A stretch of 64,000 nt of DNA from Leisingera sp. NJS204. Lineage in GTDB: Bacteria; Pseudomonadota; Alphaproteobacteria; Rhodobacterales; Rhodobacteraceae. The DNA lies in the NCBI RefSeq assembly GCF_004123675.1, contig NZ_CP035417.1:3897501-3961500 (forward strand), in the 5' to 3' direction. Shown here piece after piece: positions 25,348 through 34,717 of the stretch; position 1 is the first letter of the stretch, and every line of letters begins with the position of its first letter. The notes beneath the pieces were generated by a model that made no database searches, was not told the DNA's origin, and saw nothing but the letters and a program-made list of their open reading frames with translations. Both the position numbers and the translations under genes were made by a program.

Positions 25348-26185
25348 CAGATCGGGAAAGCTGCTGAAGCGGCGAGGCCTCTAGCCCTGCTGGAGGCTGG
25401 AGGAACTGTCGGGGGTATTTTGATGGTTCCTCCGAACTCCCCGCAAATTCACAAAGCAATAACAAGCGCCTGAACCGAGATGCAGATCGACAGGCCTACG
25501 TCCTCACTCACACTTCGAATTTAAGGAAGAGGTCGCCAATCCCCACGGCTTTGCCAAGCCTAAGGGGATTGACTAAAGAGCGACACTCGACAGTGAAGAT
25601 CCTGGCTAAGAACGAACACTGCAAGTACCGTAAGTAAGAAGGCGAGTCATTACGCCCTGCTAGTAAGAAGAATATGGGGTGGTAGCCAGCGGCTGTCAAT
25701 GCCCGCCACATGAAAAATGGCGCAAATACTCTGCATTCCTGCCGGTTTCAATGCCGGCAGACTTGTCGACTAGCGCTCGGAAAGCCAAAAGATACATTCA
25801 TCTCACATTTCGTAATCTTTCCGTATGCGAAAGGTGAGTAACAATCGACACCATTTCAAGTCTTTCGCGAAAATAATCTTTCACGACCGTTGCGGGAGTT
25901 AGCAGGTTCGCATGGCATGAAACTTGAAAAACCACCCGAATTGCGATACCAAATAAGGGCGCCACTACATTTAGTGGTGAGGGCCACTGTCAATAAACGC
26001 GCGATGCGGTGCGGCAACCCCCAGACGCAGGCGAACCTACTAAGGCGCCCCCCGCGTTACTCACAGCGAAGCTATGGTTTCTTCCTCCCGTTGGACCCAG
26101 GCACCCGGCAGCGCACCCCGCCTGCCGGGGCTTTCCGTTTTGCACCCCCTGAACACAGGAGCCGCAGCAGCGGAACAGAAAGACG
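25348..26185. other. Long leader ahead of the late operon
   Basis: About 840 bp without a convincing gene. It holds hairpins at 25739-25760 (CTGCCGG/CCGGCAG) and 25962-25977 (CCACTA/TAGTGG) and a terminator at 26104-26141. Together with the preceding NusG-like gene this fits a controlled late-transcript leader. Confidence 0.5.
26104..26141 (+). terminator. Intrinsic terminator just upstream of terS
   Basis: CCCGGCAG (26104-26111) pairs with CTGCCGGG (26122-26129) around a 10-base loop; GCTTTCCGTTTT follows. It would stop late transcription 45 bp before the terminase gene unless antiterminated. Confidence 0.6.
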
Positions 26186-26668
26186 ATGGCGAAGAAGACC
26201 GGGCGCATTTCGGAATACGACAAAGCAGGTGGCGACGATAAGGTCCCGGCCATCACGCGTCAGCTGTGCTTGATGGGCGCCACCGAAGAAGAACTGGCCG
26301 CCGCGTTCGGCGTCACCCGCCGCACAATCACCAACTGGGAACAGCAGCACGAGCAGTTCAAGGATGCGATCCTGGAAGGCCGCGACGTCTCAGACCAGAA
26401 GGTGGTCCGCAGCCTGTTCGAGCGTGCCACGGGCTACAGCCACCCGGAAGACAAGGTGTTCGCTGACGCCAAGACCGGCGCGGAACACGTCGTCCCGACC
26501 ACGAAACATTACCCGCCCGACACTACGGCGGCCATTTTCTGGTTGAAGAACCGCCGCCCCGACGAATGGCGCGACAAGCAGGTGATCGACCAAAACACGA
26601 AGCTGTCCGCAGATGATAGTCTGGCGGCGGTTCTTGCAGCCGTTGACGGAAAAACCAAGTCCGTTTGA
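26186..26668 (+). CDS. terS: Terminase small subunit
   Basis: 160 residues. The N-terminal helix-turn-helix (TRQLCLMGATEEELAAAFGVTRRTITNWEQQHEQF) recognises the packaging site. The central helices and KTGAEHVVPTTKHYPPDTTAAIFWLKNRRPDEWRDK are characteristic of TerS proteins with this type of large subunit. It recruits TerL and overlaps it by 56 bp. Confidence 0.88.
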   Translation: MAKKTGRISEYDKAGGDDKVPAITRQLCLMGATEEELAAAFGVTRRTITNWEQQHEQFKDAILEGRDVSDQKVVRSLFERATGYSHPEDKVFADAKTGAEHVVPTTKHYPPDTTAAIFWLKNRRPDEWRDKQVIDQNTKLSADDSLAAVLAAVDGKTKSV

Positions 26669-28139
26669 CGACGCCGTCGCCAAGTTCGGGGACCGTAAGT
26701 GGAGGCTGAACAACCTCTACTGGATCAAGGACAGGCACGGTAACGTCGTCAAATTCAAGCTCAACCCGGCACAGGAACAGCTGCTGGACGAGCTTCATAC
26801 GTTGAATATCATCCTGAAAGCCCGGCAGCTGGGCTTTTCGACCTTCATTCTGATCCTCGCGCTGGACTGCTGCCTGTTCAACAGCCACTTTGCCGCGGGC
26901 CTGATCGCCGACACACAGACTAACGCCCAGAACCTCCTGGACCGGATCAAGTTCGCCTATGAGCGACTGCCGGCACAGTTGCAGGAACTGCGCCCGGTCG
27001 TGACGCAGAACGCGACAGAAATTGAATTCGGCAACGGCTCCGGCGTCGAAGTCGGGGTTTCGCTCCGGTCCAGCACAAAGAACTTCCTGCACATTTCCGA
27101 ATACGGGAAGGTCTGCGCGAAGAACCCGGATCGGGCGAAGGAAATCAAGACCGGGTCGTTAAACACGGTCGCCCCCGGCCAGCTGGTGTTCATCGAAAGC
27201 ACCGCCGAAGGTCGCAGCGGTGATTTTTTCGACAAGTGCGAGACGTCCAAGGCTGCCCGGGACATGGGCGCGGCTCTGGGCCTGCTGGAATACCGGTTTC
27301 ACTTCTTCCCGTGGTTCCTGGACGACACCTACCGGCTGTCCAAGCCCGTGAAGCTGACGCCGGAGGAAGAAAAATACTTCGACGAGTTGCTGGCCGAACA
27401 CGGCATCGACTTGGACGAGGAACAGGAGTGGTGGTACGCCGCCAAGGCCCGCGAACAGGGCACGGACATGTGGCGGGAGTTCCCGACCACCCCGGACGAG
27501 GCCTTCAAGGCGGCAAAGGACGGCGCCTACTGGGCCAAGGAAATCGCAGCGCTACGGCAGCGGGGCGAGATCCGGGACCTGCCCTTCGAAACGCGGACAC
27601 CGGTCAACACGTTCTGGGACCTGGGCGTCGACGACAGCACGTCGATCTGGCTGCACCAGCTGATCGCGGGCAAACACCGCTTCGTCGGCTTCATTGAGGC
27701 CAGCGGCGAAGGCATCGCCTACTATCTGGACGAGTTGGAGAAATGGCGCGTCCGGCACGGCGCCACCTTCGGCCAGCACTACGGCCCGCACGATGTTGAA
27801 CACCGGATGCAGGGTGAAGAAGCCGAAAGTATCCGGGATATCGCCGCCCGCCTGGGCTTCCACTTCACTGTGGTGGAGCGAACCAAGGTCAAGCTGGGCA
27901 GTATCCAGGCCGTCCGCACGACGCTGCCGAAATGCCAGTTTTCAGTGCCCACTGTCGAAACCGGGTTGAATCACTTGGAACAGTACAGCCGCGACTGGGA
28001 CGAAAAACACGGGGTGTGGAAATCACAGCCCCGCCACGACGAACACAGCCACGGCGCAGACGCCTTCATGACCTTTGTCGACGGGTGGAACCCGCCGCCG
28101 AAGAAAGCACCGAAACACAAGGGGCCTAGGGTAGCTTGA
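26613..28139 (+). CDS. terL: Terminase large subunit
   Basis: 508 residues. The ATPase half has a variant Walker A (NIILKARQLGFSTF) and the Walker B-like HISEYGKV. The RNase H-type nuclease half shows FWDLGVDDSTSIW, QHYGPHDVEHRM and HDEHSHGADAF, giving the acidic triad. It packages DNA into the procapsid through the portal. The start shown overlaps terS by 56 bp; a TTG start near 26641 would shorten it. Confidence 0.93.
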   Translation: MIVWRRFLQPLTEKPSPFDDAVAKFGDRKWRLNNLYWIKDRHGNVVKFKLNPAQEQLLDELHTLNIILKARQLGFSTFILILALDCCLFNSHFAAGLIADTQTNAQNLLDRIKFAYERLPAQLQELRPVVTQNATEIEFGNGSGVEVGVSLRSSTKNFLHISEYGKVCAKNPDRAKEIKTGSLNTVAPGQLVFIESTAEGRSGDFFDKCETSKAARDMGAALGLLEYRFHFFPWFLDDTYRLSKPVKLTPEEEKYFDELLAEHGIDLDEEQEWWYAAKAREQGTDMWREFPTTPDEAFKAAKDGAYWAKEIAALRQRGEIRDLPFETRTPVNTFWDLGVDDSTSIWLHQLIAGKHRFVGFIEASGEGIAYYLDELEKWRVRHGATFGQHYGPHDVEHRMQGEEAESIRDIAARLGFHFTVVERTKVKLGSIQAVRTTLPKCQFSVPTVETGLNHLEQYSRDWDEKHGVWKSQPRHDEHSHGADAFMTFVDGWNPPPKKAPKHKGPRVA

Positions 28140-30244
28140 CCAACGACGACCGCCATATCGGCCACGTGGCCCAACTCGTCCAACAGTGTGAAAGCTATCT
28201 GGACGAGCAAGCCCCGGATCGTGAACGCGCGCTGGAATACCACGACGGCAAGGTCGACGACCTGCCCGTGGATACGGACGACGACGGCAACCCGGTCCGT
28301 TCTTCGGTTGTGTCAAAAGACGTCCGGTCGGCGCTCAAAAAGCTGATGCCGTCGATCATGCGGTCAATCCTTTCGAACGACAAGCTGGTCGAATACGCAC
28401 CCGTCGCCCAGGAGGACGAGGCGGGCGCGGAACAAGCCACCGACTATGTGAACAACGTGGTTGTGCCGGAATGCGGGGCAGAACAGGCGATCTACGACAG
28501 CGTGTTCGACGCCCTGCTGCTGAAAACAGGCATTGTGAAATGGGCCGCCTACCGCAAATTGAGCGCAGAGATCCACGAGTTCACGGATCAGGGCGACAAC
28601 GATGTGCTGGGGCTGTTTGATGACCCCGATATCGAAATCTTCGACCACGAGAAGACCGAAGAAACCGACAAGGACGTCTTGGCGCTGGACCCGAACGCGC
28701 GCCGCCATTCGTTCAAGCTGCGCCGGACGGTGAAGAAGAAAGAAGTTCGTCTGGAAGCGATCCCGCGCGGTTCTTTCCTGATCTTCCCCGGCGCCGACAG
28801 CATTGACGCGTCGCCAATCGTCGGAGAGCGACAGGAAGTCACCCGGTCCGAACTGGTGGAACGCGGCTACGACCGGGAGAAGGTCGACAACCTGACCGCG
28901 CAGGGCGGTGTTTCGTCCGAAGACGACGACAAACACGCCCGGATGGGTGACGACTGGACCCAGATCGAAGGCGGCACCACCAAGGCGCTTGAAACCGTCA
29001 AGATTTACGAAGTCTATGTCCGGCTGGATTTGGACGGCGACGGCATCGCCGAAATGCACAAGATCGTCTTTGGCGAAGGCGGCGATGGCGACAAAGACGA
29101 AAAGAACCGCGTTGTCCTGGAAAAGGAGGCCGTCACCGAAGCGCCCTATGCCGACGTCGTGGCAGAGCGGGACGCGCACCAGTTTGAAGGCCATTCGGTG
29201 TTCGAGGACGTCGAAGATATCCAGCGGATCAAAACGTCACTGCTGCGGGGCACGCTGGACAACATCTACTGGCAGAATAACCCCCAGCCCGAAGTCGATC
29301 TGTCGGTCGTGGCCGACCCCGAAGCGGTATTTGCTCCGCGGTTCGGCAAGCCGATCCTGAAAAAGGGCGGAACCGCCGGGGTGCCGGCAGTCACATGGAG
29401 GCAGATCCCGTTCTATGCGGACAGTTCCTTCCAGATGCTGCCGTATATGGACGAGATCGCCAAGGACCGGACCGGGATCACGGAACAGTCTGGCGGCCTG
29501 GACCCGGCGCAGATCGCCAATGTGAACACGGGCGTCGCCCAGCTGGCAGCCGAAGCCGGGATCGCACAGGCGGAAATGATCATCCGCACGCTGTCCCGGG
29601 GCGGCTTGAAAAAGGCGTTCCGGGGTCTGTTGAAACTGGTCATTGCGCACCATGACCAGCCGCGCACCGTCCGCATCCGCAAGGAATGGGTCGAATACGA
29701 CCCGCGCCACTGGAACGTGGATATGGACTGCAAAGTCAACGTCGGCCTGGGCGCAGGGTCGCGTGAACGCGACATGGCCGTGCTACAGGTCATTCTGGGC
29801 CTGCAAGAAAAGCTCTTGGGGCAGCTGGGGCCGGACAACCCGTATGTGAAGCCGGATCAGCTGTACAACACCTTGGCGAAAATGACTGAAACCGCGGGCT
29901 TTCCGTCGGCGGAACCATATTTCACCAAGCCTGACCCAGAAGAAATTCAGCAAGAGCTGGAAGCCCAGCAGAACCAGCCGGACCCGGAAAAAATGAAGGT
30001 TCAGGCGCAAATGCAGATCGAGCAGGCCAAGGCCGACGCCCGGCAGCAGGTCGAGCAAGCCCAGATGCAAGCCGACCTGATGGTGAAGGACGCCGAACGG
30101 CGCAAGGATCTGGAAGTCGCAGAACTGAAAGCCCAGGTCGATCTGCTGAAACACAACCAGCAGATGGCTTTGGAGTACGCGAAACACGGGCTTGCGCCTC
30201 CGCAGATGGCGCAGATCGGCCTGCCGGGAGCGATCAGTGGGTAA
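28136..30244 (+). CDS. Portal protein (P22-like)
   Basis: 702 residues from TTG 28136 (TTGA overlap with terL; GGGGCC-AGGG ahead). Length, acidic N-terminus and the SAEIHEFTD, FEDVEDIQRIKTSLLRGTLDNIYWQNNP and DRTGITEQSGGLDPAQIANVNTGVAQL segments fit P22-like portals. The C-terminus is a long Gln-rich coiled coil (KMKVQAQMQIEQAKADARQQ), like the barrel of P22 gp1. It forms the dodecameric DNA gate. Confidence 0.9.
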   Translation: MTNDDRHIGHVAQLVQQCESYLDEQAPDRERALEYHDGKVDDLPVDTDDDGNPVRSSVVSKDVRSALKKLMPSIMRSILSNDKLVEYAPVAQEDEAGAEQATDYVNNVVVPECGAEQAIYDSVFDALLLKTGIVKWAAYRKLSAEIHEFTDQGDNDVLGLFDDPDIEIFDHEKTEETDKDVLALDPNARRHSFKLRRTVKKKEVRLEAIPRGSFLIFPGADSIDASPIVGERQEVTRSELVERGYDREKVDNLTAQGGVSSEDDDKHARMGDDWTQIEGGTTKALETVKIYEVYVRLDLDGDGIAEMHKIVFGEGGDGDKDEKNRVVLEKEAVTEAPYADVVAERDAHQFEGHSVFEDVEDIQRIKTSLLRGTLDNIYWQNNPQPEVDLSVVADPEAVFAPRFGKPILKKGGTAGVPAVTWRQIPFYADSSFQMLPYMDEIAKDRTGITEQSGGLDPAQIANVNTGVAQLAAEAGIAQAEMIIRTLSRGGLKKAFRGLLKLVIAHHDQPRTVRIRKEWVEYDPRHWNVDMDCKVNVGLGAGSRERDMAVLQVILGLQEKLLGQLGPDNPYVKPDQLYNTLAKMTETAGFPSAEPYFTKPDPEEIQQELEAQQNQPDPEKMKVQAQMQIEQAKADARQQVEQAQMQADLMVKDAERRKDLEVAELKAQVDLLKHNQQMALEYAKHGLAPPQMAQIGLPGAISG

Positions 30245-30509
30245 GCCCCGCTCCGTCGCGCCTCCGGTCCCAATGGCGCCCCGCATGGCGTGGGACTGCA
30301 AGTCATACGGCGCCCCTGCACAAAGCGCGGACAAGTGCGAGTTCTGCGGGGCTACCGCACCGGCTCAACCGTCTTTCCGGGCAACAGGCGACCGCCCCAG
30401 CAATCGGACCCAACCGGTTAGCCCCTCCCGATCCGACTGGGACGACTTGGATTATGCGGGCGCCGCCCTAATTGGAGCAACGGTCTTCGGAGGTTTTGGC
30501 GATGACTGA
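30237..30509 (+). CDS. Small zinc-finger-like phage protein
   Basis: 90 residues from GTG 30237, with GGGAG 8 bases before and an 8 bp overlap with the portal gene. CKSYGAPAQSADKCEFCGAT could bind zinc with three or four cysteine ligands. A Gly-rich C-terminus (YAGAALIGATVFGGFGDD) resembles a weak hydrophobic tail. Function unknown. Confidence 0.6.
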   Translation: MGKPRSVAPPVPMAPRMAWDCKSYGAPAQSADKCEFCGATAPAQPSFRATGDRPSNRTQPVSPSRSDWDDLDYAGAALIGATVFGGFGDD

Positions 30510-30744
30510 GGCAGCCCGCCCCAGCGGGGCCGCGCAACGCCTGCTGAACGACCCGCTTTTGAACGAAATTCTGGACGAGATGGAGCGCGACGCCTTCGAA
30601 ACCGGCGTCAACGCAGCCCCGCCCAACGATGAACAGCGGCGCAATTCCATGATGGAAGTGCGCGCGATCCGATCCCTGCGGCAGCAGTTGAAAACCCGCG
30701 CGGCGGGCAAAACCAAGCAGCCCAACAGGGTTTCCGTGGCCTAA
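30502..30744 (+). CDS. Hypothetical structural-region protein
   Basis: 80 residues (MTEAARPSGAAQRLLNDPLLNEILDEMERDAF and on), overlapping the previous gene by 8 bp. Helical and charged; it looks like the small head-assembly proteins between portal and scaffold in this phage group. No specific role can be given. Confidence 0.65.
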   Translation: MTEAARPSGAAQRLLNDPLLNEILDEMERDAFETGVNAAPPNDEQRRNSMMEVRAIRSLRQQLKTRAAGKTKQPNRVSVA

Positions 30745-30789
30745 GCCCCGGACCACCTGCACCAAGCAGAGAACAGGAGACGTTGACCG

Positions 30790-31725
30790 ATGAGCGGCAG
30801 CGATTTTGAAGGCGTGGACGATAACGCGGACACCGACGACTTGGTCGAAGATCAGGAAACTGACAACTTCGACGATGAAGACGGCGGCGCGCTCGACTAC
30901 TCCGATTTCGAAGACGACGGCGGCGAAGATGGTGCCGACGATTTGGAAGGCGCCGAAGATGGTGACGACCCGGACGACCAAGCCCCTGCCGACGATCTGA
31001 TCGAACTGGACAATGGCGAGACTGTGCCCCTGTCCGAACTGCGTACAGGTTACCTCAAAAACAAGGATTACACGCAGAAAACAACCGAATTGGCCACCGA
31101 GCGTGAAGCCCTCGCCACCCAGCGACAGGCTTATGAACAGCGCGGCCAGTTTGTCGAAACGACGCTGTCAAACCTGCTTGGCTTCATGGAAGGCCTGATC
31201 CCGCCGGAACCGCCGCTGCACCTCGCGCAGCAAGACCCCGGTGCGTTCCAGTACCAGAAGGCCATGCGCGAAAATGCTATCGCAGAACTGGGCCAGATTA
31301 CCCAGATGCAGGCCGGTTACGCCGAAGCCCAACAGGGCTACGGCGAAGAAGACAATACCGCCCTGCAGGCTGCCGAAGACGCGAAATTGCTCAAGGCAAT
31401 GCCGCACCTGTCGGACCCGGCCAAGCGCGAAGCGTTCAATGCCGCCAACAAGAAAACCGCCGTCGAGTTTGGTTTCACCGAAGCCGAAGCCGAAGCCGAA
31501 GGCGTTTCGGACCACCGCATTCAATCTCTGGTCCACTACGCGCGGCTGGGTAAGCAGGCAGTTCATAACCGCAACAACGCCAAGCGCCGGGTTCAAAAAC
31601 CGACCAAAGGCAAGAAGGCGGCAGGCACCCGCACCACTGCGCAGGGCGCCAAGAGCCAGTCAGCGTTGCAGCGCCTCTCTGAAACCGGGTCGATTGAAGA
31701 CGCCGTGCGCGCAATGTCGACCTAA
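30790..31725 (+). CDS. Putative scaffolding protein
   Basis: 311 residues. The first ~75 are almost all Asp/Glu/Gly (highly acidic and disordered). Then come LSELRTGYLKNKDYTQKT, a long helical part (TTELATEREALATQRQAYEQ), and a basic C-terminus (NAKRRVQKPTKGKKAAGTR). Acidic head, helical middle and basic tail directly upstream of the major capsid gene are the hallmarks of scaffolding proteins. Confidence 0.82.
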   Translation: MSGSDFEGVDDNADTDDLVEDQETDNFDDEDGGALDYSDFEDDGGEDGADDLEGAEDGDDPDDQAPADDLIELDNGETVPLSELRTGYLKNKDYTQKTTELATEREALATQRQAYEQRGQFVETTLSNLLGFMEGLIPPEPPLHLAQQDPGAFQYQKAMRENAIAELGQITQMQAGYAEAQQGYGEEDNTALQAAEDAKLLKAMPHLSDPAKREAFNAANKKTAVEFGFTEAEAEAEGVSDHRIQSLVHYARLGKQAVHNRNNAKRRVQKPTKGKKAAGTRTTAQGAKSQSALQRLSETGSIEDAVRAMST

Positions 31726-31745
31726 ACGCTACAAGGACGTCAGAA

Positions 31746-32741
31746 ATGGCTGTTAAAGCAAACACTTTCCGCTCGACCGACGCGGTGGGCAACCGCGAAG
31801 AACTGTCGAACATCGTTGATATCACGGAACGCCGGGAAACCCCTGTCTATTCCATGATCGGTAACGGCAAGAAGGCGAAGACGACCAACCCTGAATGGGA
31901 AATCGACACCCTGGACGCCCCCGGCGACAACGCCCAGGAAGAAGGTTCGGAATACGACTTCGACGCACTGGACCCGGTGGACCGGATGGGTAACCACACC
32001 CAGATTTTCCGCAAAACTGGCCGGACGTCCCAAACCCAAGAGGCCGTGGATAACGCCGGGCAGGCTGAAACGCTGAACCGCAAGAAAATCCTGAAAGGGA
32101 TCGCTCTACGGAAGGACGTGGAATTCTCTCTGGTGGCCGCCCACCCGTCTGTGGGCGGCGCGACCCGCAAATCGGGTTCGCTGTCCACCTGGGCGGAAAC
32201 CAACGTGTCCCGCGGTGCTGGCGGGGCCAATGGCGGCTACAACTCGTCCACGCGCCTCACCGAAGCCCCCACCAACGGCACCCAGCGGGCCTTCACCAAG
32301 CAGACCACCGACGAGGTGCTGCGGCTTGGTTTCGACAGCGGCGCGAACCTGAAACACGCGTTCATGACCTCCTACAACAAAGAGGTGTTCGCGGGCTTCA
32401 TGACCAACGCCGACGTTGCCCAGCTGCGCATGCCGGTGACCAAGGGCGGCAAGGCCACCCTCTACGGCGACGTCGAGGTGTACCGCGGCCCGAACGGCCT
32501 GATCTATGTCCACCCCAATGCCGTCATGAGCACCAACGCCGACACGGCGCGCAACGTGCTGATGCTGGACCCGACCAAGCTGGCGTGGCGCTGGCTGCGG
32601 AAGGTCAAGGAAGACAAGGATCTGGCGAAGACCGGTTCGGCCAAGCAGTTCGCGCTTGAGGGTGAAGGCACCCTGGAAGTCTCGAACGAAAAGGCTGTTG
32701 GCGTCGTCGCGGATACCTTTGGTCTTAGCGCCACCACCTAA
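31746..32741 (+). CDS. Major capsid protein (SU10/DUF5309-type, HK97 fold)
   Basis: 331 residues starting MAVKANTFRSTDAVGNREELSNIVDITERRETPVYSMI, a good match to the SU10/DUF5309 capsid group. Other signature parts are DRMGNHTQIFRKTGRTSQTQEAVDNAG, EFSLVAAHPSVGG and VYRGPNGLIYVHPN. It forms the capsid shell around the scaffold. A strong hairpin follows the gene, as is common after capsid genes. Confidence 0.9.
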   Translation: MAVKANTFRSTDAVGNREELSNIVDITERRETPVYSMIGNGKKAKTTNPEWEIDTLDAPGDNAQEEGSEYDFDALDPVDRMGNHTQIFRKTGRTSQTQEAVDNAGQAETLNRKKILKGIALRKDVEFSLVAAHPSVGGATRKSGSLSTWAETNVSRGAGGANGGYNSSTRLTEAPTNGTQRAFTKQTTDEVLRLGFDSGANLKHAFMTSYNKEVFAGFMTNADVAQLRMPVTKGGKATLYGDVEVYRGPNGLIYVHPNAVMSTNADTARNVLMLDPTKLAWRWLRKVKEDKDLAKTGSAKQFALEGEGTLEVSNEKAVGVVADTFGLSATT

Positions 32742-32767
32742 GCCGCCTTCGGCCAATTGATCATGTG

Positions 32768-32795
32768 AAGCCGGGCGGGCCGCACCGCCCGGCTT
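32768..32795 (+). terminator. Hairpin after the capsid gene
   Basis: AAGCCGGGCGG (32768-32778) and CCGCCCGGCTT (32785-32795) form an 11 bp stem, followed by TCTGTTCTG. The U run is weak, so it may be a partial terminator or an RNA stabiliser. Confidence 0.6.
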
Positions 32796-32818
32796 TCTGT
32801 TCTGAAACGAGGTAAGAC

Positions 32819-33205
32819 ATGACCAAACGCAGCCAGCGCCAGTCCGGCGCCGCCCCCGCGCAATCGACCGCTACAGAACTGCAGACAGCGGCCACCAAAC
32901 CCACCGCAGCCGAACAGCAGGCTGCCGCGGCGGCCCCCGCGAATTCGGCCGATACGAAAGCGCCGGAGGCGACCACCGCCGCGCCCACACCCGCTCCTGC
33001 TCCTGCTCCTGCTCCGAAACCGAAACCCGCCGCCGCCGAAAACCAGAAAATCGAAATGCTGCTGCACAAAGACGCCTGGGACGACGACGGTATCCGGCAC
33101 AAAAAGGGCACCGTTGTTCCGCTGTCGGCCAAGCTGGCCCGGGAACTGAACCGCTCCGGCAAGGCAGAGCGTTTCGACCCGCTGCTGCAGGACGGCGGCC
33201 TGTAA
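32819..33205 (+). CDS. Ala/Pro-rich head protein, unknown function
   Basis: 128 residues. Residues about 1-75 are an Ala/Pro/Gln linker with a run of Pro-Ala repeats. The C-terminal ~50 (IEMLLHKDAWDDDGIRHKKGTVVPLSAKLARELNRSGKAERFDP) form a small conserved domain typical of genes between capsid and adaptor. It overlaps the next gene by one base (TAATG). Confidence 0.65.
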   Translation: MTKRSQRQSGAAPAQSTATELQTAATKPTAAEQQAAAAAPANSADTKAPEATTAAPTPAPAPAPAPKPKPAAAENQKIEMLLHKDAWDDDGIRHKKGTVVPLSAKLARELNRSGKAERFDPLLQDGGL

Positions 33206-33543
33206 TGCCGCTTAACCCGGACGAACTGGTCGAAGGGCAGTGGCAGCTGTTCAACTTCGACGCCGCCACGCACACTGCAACCTATGTCATGGTGGACGGG
33301 GATCAGTACCACGTCAAAACCGAACGGGACGTCGACGGTGTGCTGGAAGTGAACAAGCAGTGCCGTTCGGCCAACGATCCGGGCTGGAAAGGCGACGTCC
33401 ATTTGGTCGCCGCTGTCCCCGACCACCTGTTTTACGACAGCGCGGTCGGGGAAGCCGCTGCCGTTCACGACCACAAGTTCGTTCTGAACTGGCTCAATGA
33501 CGGCGACAACCATGCGTTCCGCCTGAAAGAAGGTGTGCTGTGA
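33205..33543 (+). CDS. Hypothetical head-to-tail region protein
   Basis: 112 residues (MPLNPDELVEGQWQLFNFDAATHTATYVMVDG and on). Beta-rich appearance and GTGA coupling to the adaptor gene suggest a small structural or decoration protein. Family not recognised. Confidence 0.6.
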   Translation: MPLNPDELVEGQWQLFNFDAATHTATYVMVDGDQYHVKTERDVDGVLEVNKQCRSANDPGWKGDVHLVAAVPDHLFYDSAVGEAAAVHDHKFVLNWLNDGDNHAFRLKEGVL

Positions 33544-34121
33544 TCGCGGACTATCCCGAACTGATCGCGGAAGTTTCCCACCGGTCCGGCGTGTCTGGTG
33601 TGGTGAACCGCGCGAAAATGTATGTCGGCATGGCAGAACGCGCATTGTCCAAGCGGCTCCGGGTTGCAGACATGGAGACGGCGGCGACCCTGACGACGGA
33701 CGCCCAGGGCCGGGCCGCACTGCCGGCCGATTTCGAAGCCGTCCGCATGATCACGGTCCCGCCCGGGGTAGAACTGGCCGCCCGCCCTATCGCTTCTGTG
33801 CAATCGAAGTACGCAGGGCGGCCCGGTTACGCGATCCAGGCGCGGGAACTGCTTTCCACGGTGAAAGAGACAGACCACGAACTGGCCTATTACGCAGCCC
33901 TGCCTTCGCTCGAAGCGGACAACACCAATTGGCTGCTGGAAAAAGAGTCCGAAATCTACCTGCAGGCTGTCTTGTTCCAGGTCTACGCGGGCGAAAACGA
34001 GTTGGAGCGGGCACAGGCCACCGCAGGGTATCTTGGGGCCTTGATCGACGCCCTGGCCGACGCTGACCTTATCCAGCGCCATGCCCATACCCGCATCACG
34101 TACCCGGCGGCCCCGCAATGA
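33540..34121 (+). CDS. Putative SU10-type adaptor protein
   Basis: 193 residues from GTG 33540 (GTGA overlap). MIADYPELIAEVSHRSGVSGVVNRAKMYVGMAERALSKRL... with ALPADFEAVRMITVP and LLEKESEIYLQAVLFQVYA reads like the adaptor (gp6/gp10-like) that extends the portal in podovirus and SU10-type virions. It is followed by a second protein of similar fold. Confidence 0.7.
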   Translation: MIADYPELIAEVSHRSGVSGVVNRAKMYVGMAERALSKRLRVADMETAATLTTDAQGRAALPADFEAVRMITVPPGVELAARPIASVQSKYAGRPGYAIQARELLSTVKETDHELAYYAALPSLEADNTNWLLEKESEIYLQAVLFQVYAGENELERAQATAGYLGALIDALADADLIQRHAHTRITYPAAPQ

Positions 34122-34717
34122 CAGTTGAAACCGTACTGCAAGGTGTCCTGATGGAAATCGGGCTGGACCTTCCCGACGCGCAGATTGGCGGGGACAGCTT
34201 CGAAATGCGGCAGCTGCGCGGGATGATGAACGCCGCGGGCGTCGATATCGCCAGCCGCGCCGAATGGTCCCGCCTGTACACGGACTGGACAATCGGCGGG
34301 GGCGTAAGCTCTGTTGCGCTGCCTGACGACTTCCACCAGATGGCGGAACAGGGCGCTGTGCGGATCGACAAGGCCGGGTTCCGCCCAGTGCGGGCGGTAG
34401 TTGCCCCGGAGCAGTGGGATTTCCTGACCCGCCGCCCGTCGACCCAGCCGTATTACCATCTGCGCAGCGGCCAGCTGCACTTCGCCCCTGCGCTGCCCTC
34501 CGAAGGCGCCCTGGTGCGCTACGTCTCCACCAATTGGGTAGATGGCGGGGATCACATCACGCAGAACGGCGACAGTTTGCTGATCCCGGAACGGCTCGTC
34601 GAAAAGGGCGCGATTTGGCGCTGGAAACGGCAAAAGGGCCAGCCCTACGACGACAATCTGGCAGAGTTCGAAGCCGACTTGATCGCCGAAATCAAAGCGG
34701 ACCGGGGCGAGGCATGA
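34118..34717 (+). CDS. Second adaptor/tail-tube-A-like protein
   Basis: 199 residues (MTVETVLQGVLMEIGLDLPDAQIG). The pattern DIASRAEWSRLYTDWT, SVALPDDFHQMAEQGAVR, LTRRPSTQPYYHLRSGQLHF and LVRYVSTNWVDGGDHIT is the same 'residue patch then beta sheet' layout as T7 gp11-like adaptors. ATGA coupling to the tail hub gene and to the adaptor upstream supports a role at the neck. Confidence 0.65.
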   Translation: MTVETVLQGVLMEIGLDLPDAQIGGDSFEMRQLRGMMNAAGVDIASRAEWSRLYTDWTIGGGVSSVALPDDFHQMAEQGAVRIDKAGFRPVRAVVAPEQWDFLTRRPSTQPYYHLRSGQLHFAPALPSEGALVRYVSTNWVDGGDHITQNGDSLLIPERLVEKGAIWRWKRQKGQPYDDNLAEFEADLIAEIKADRGEA

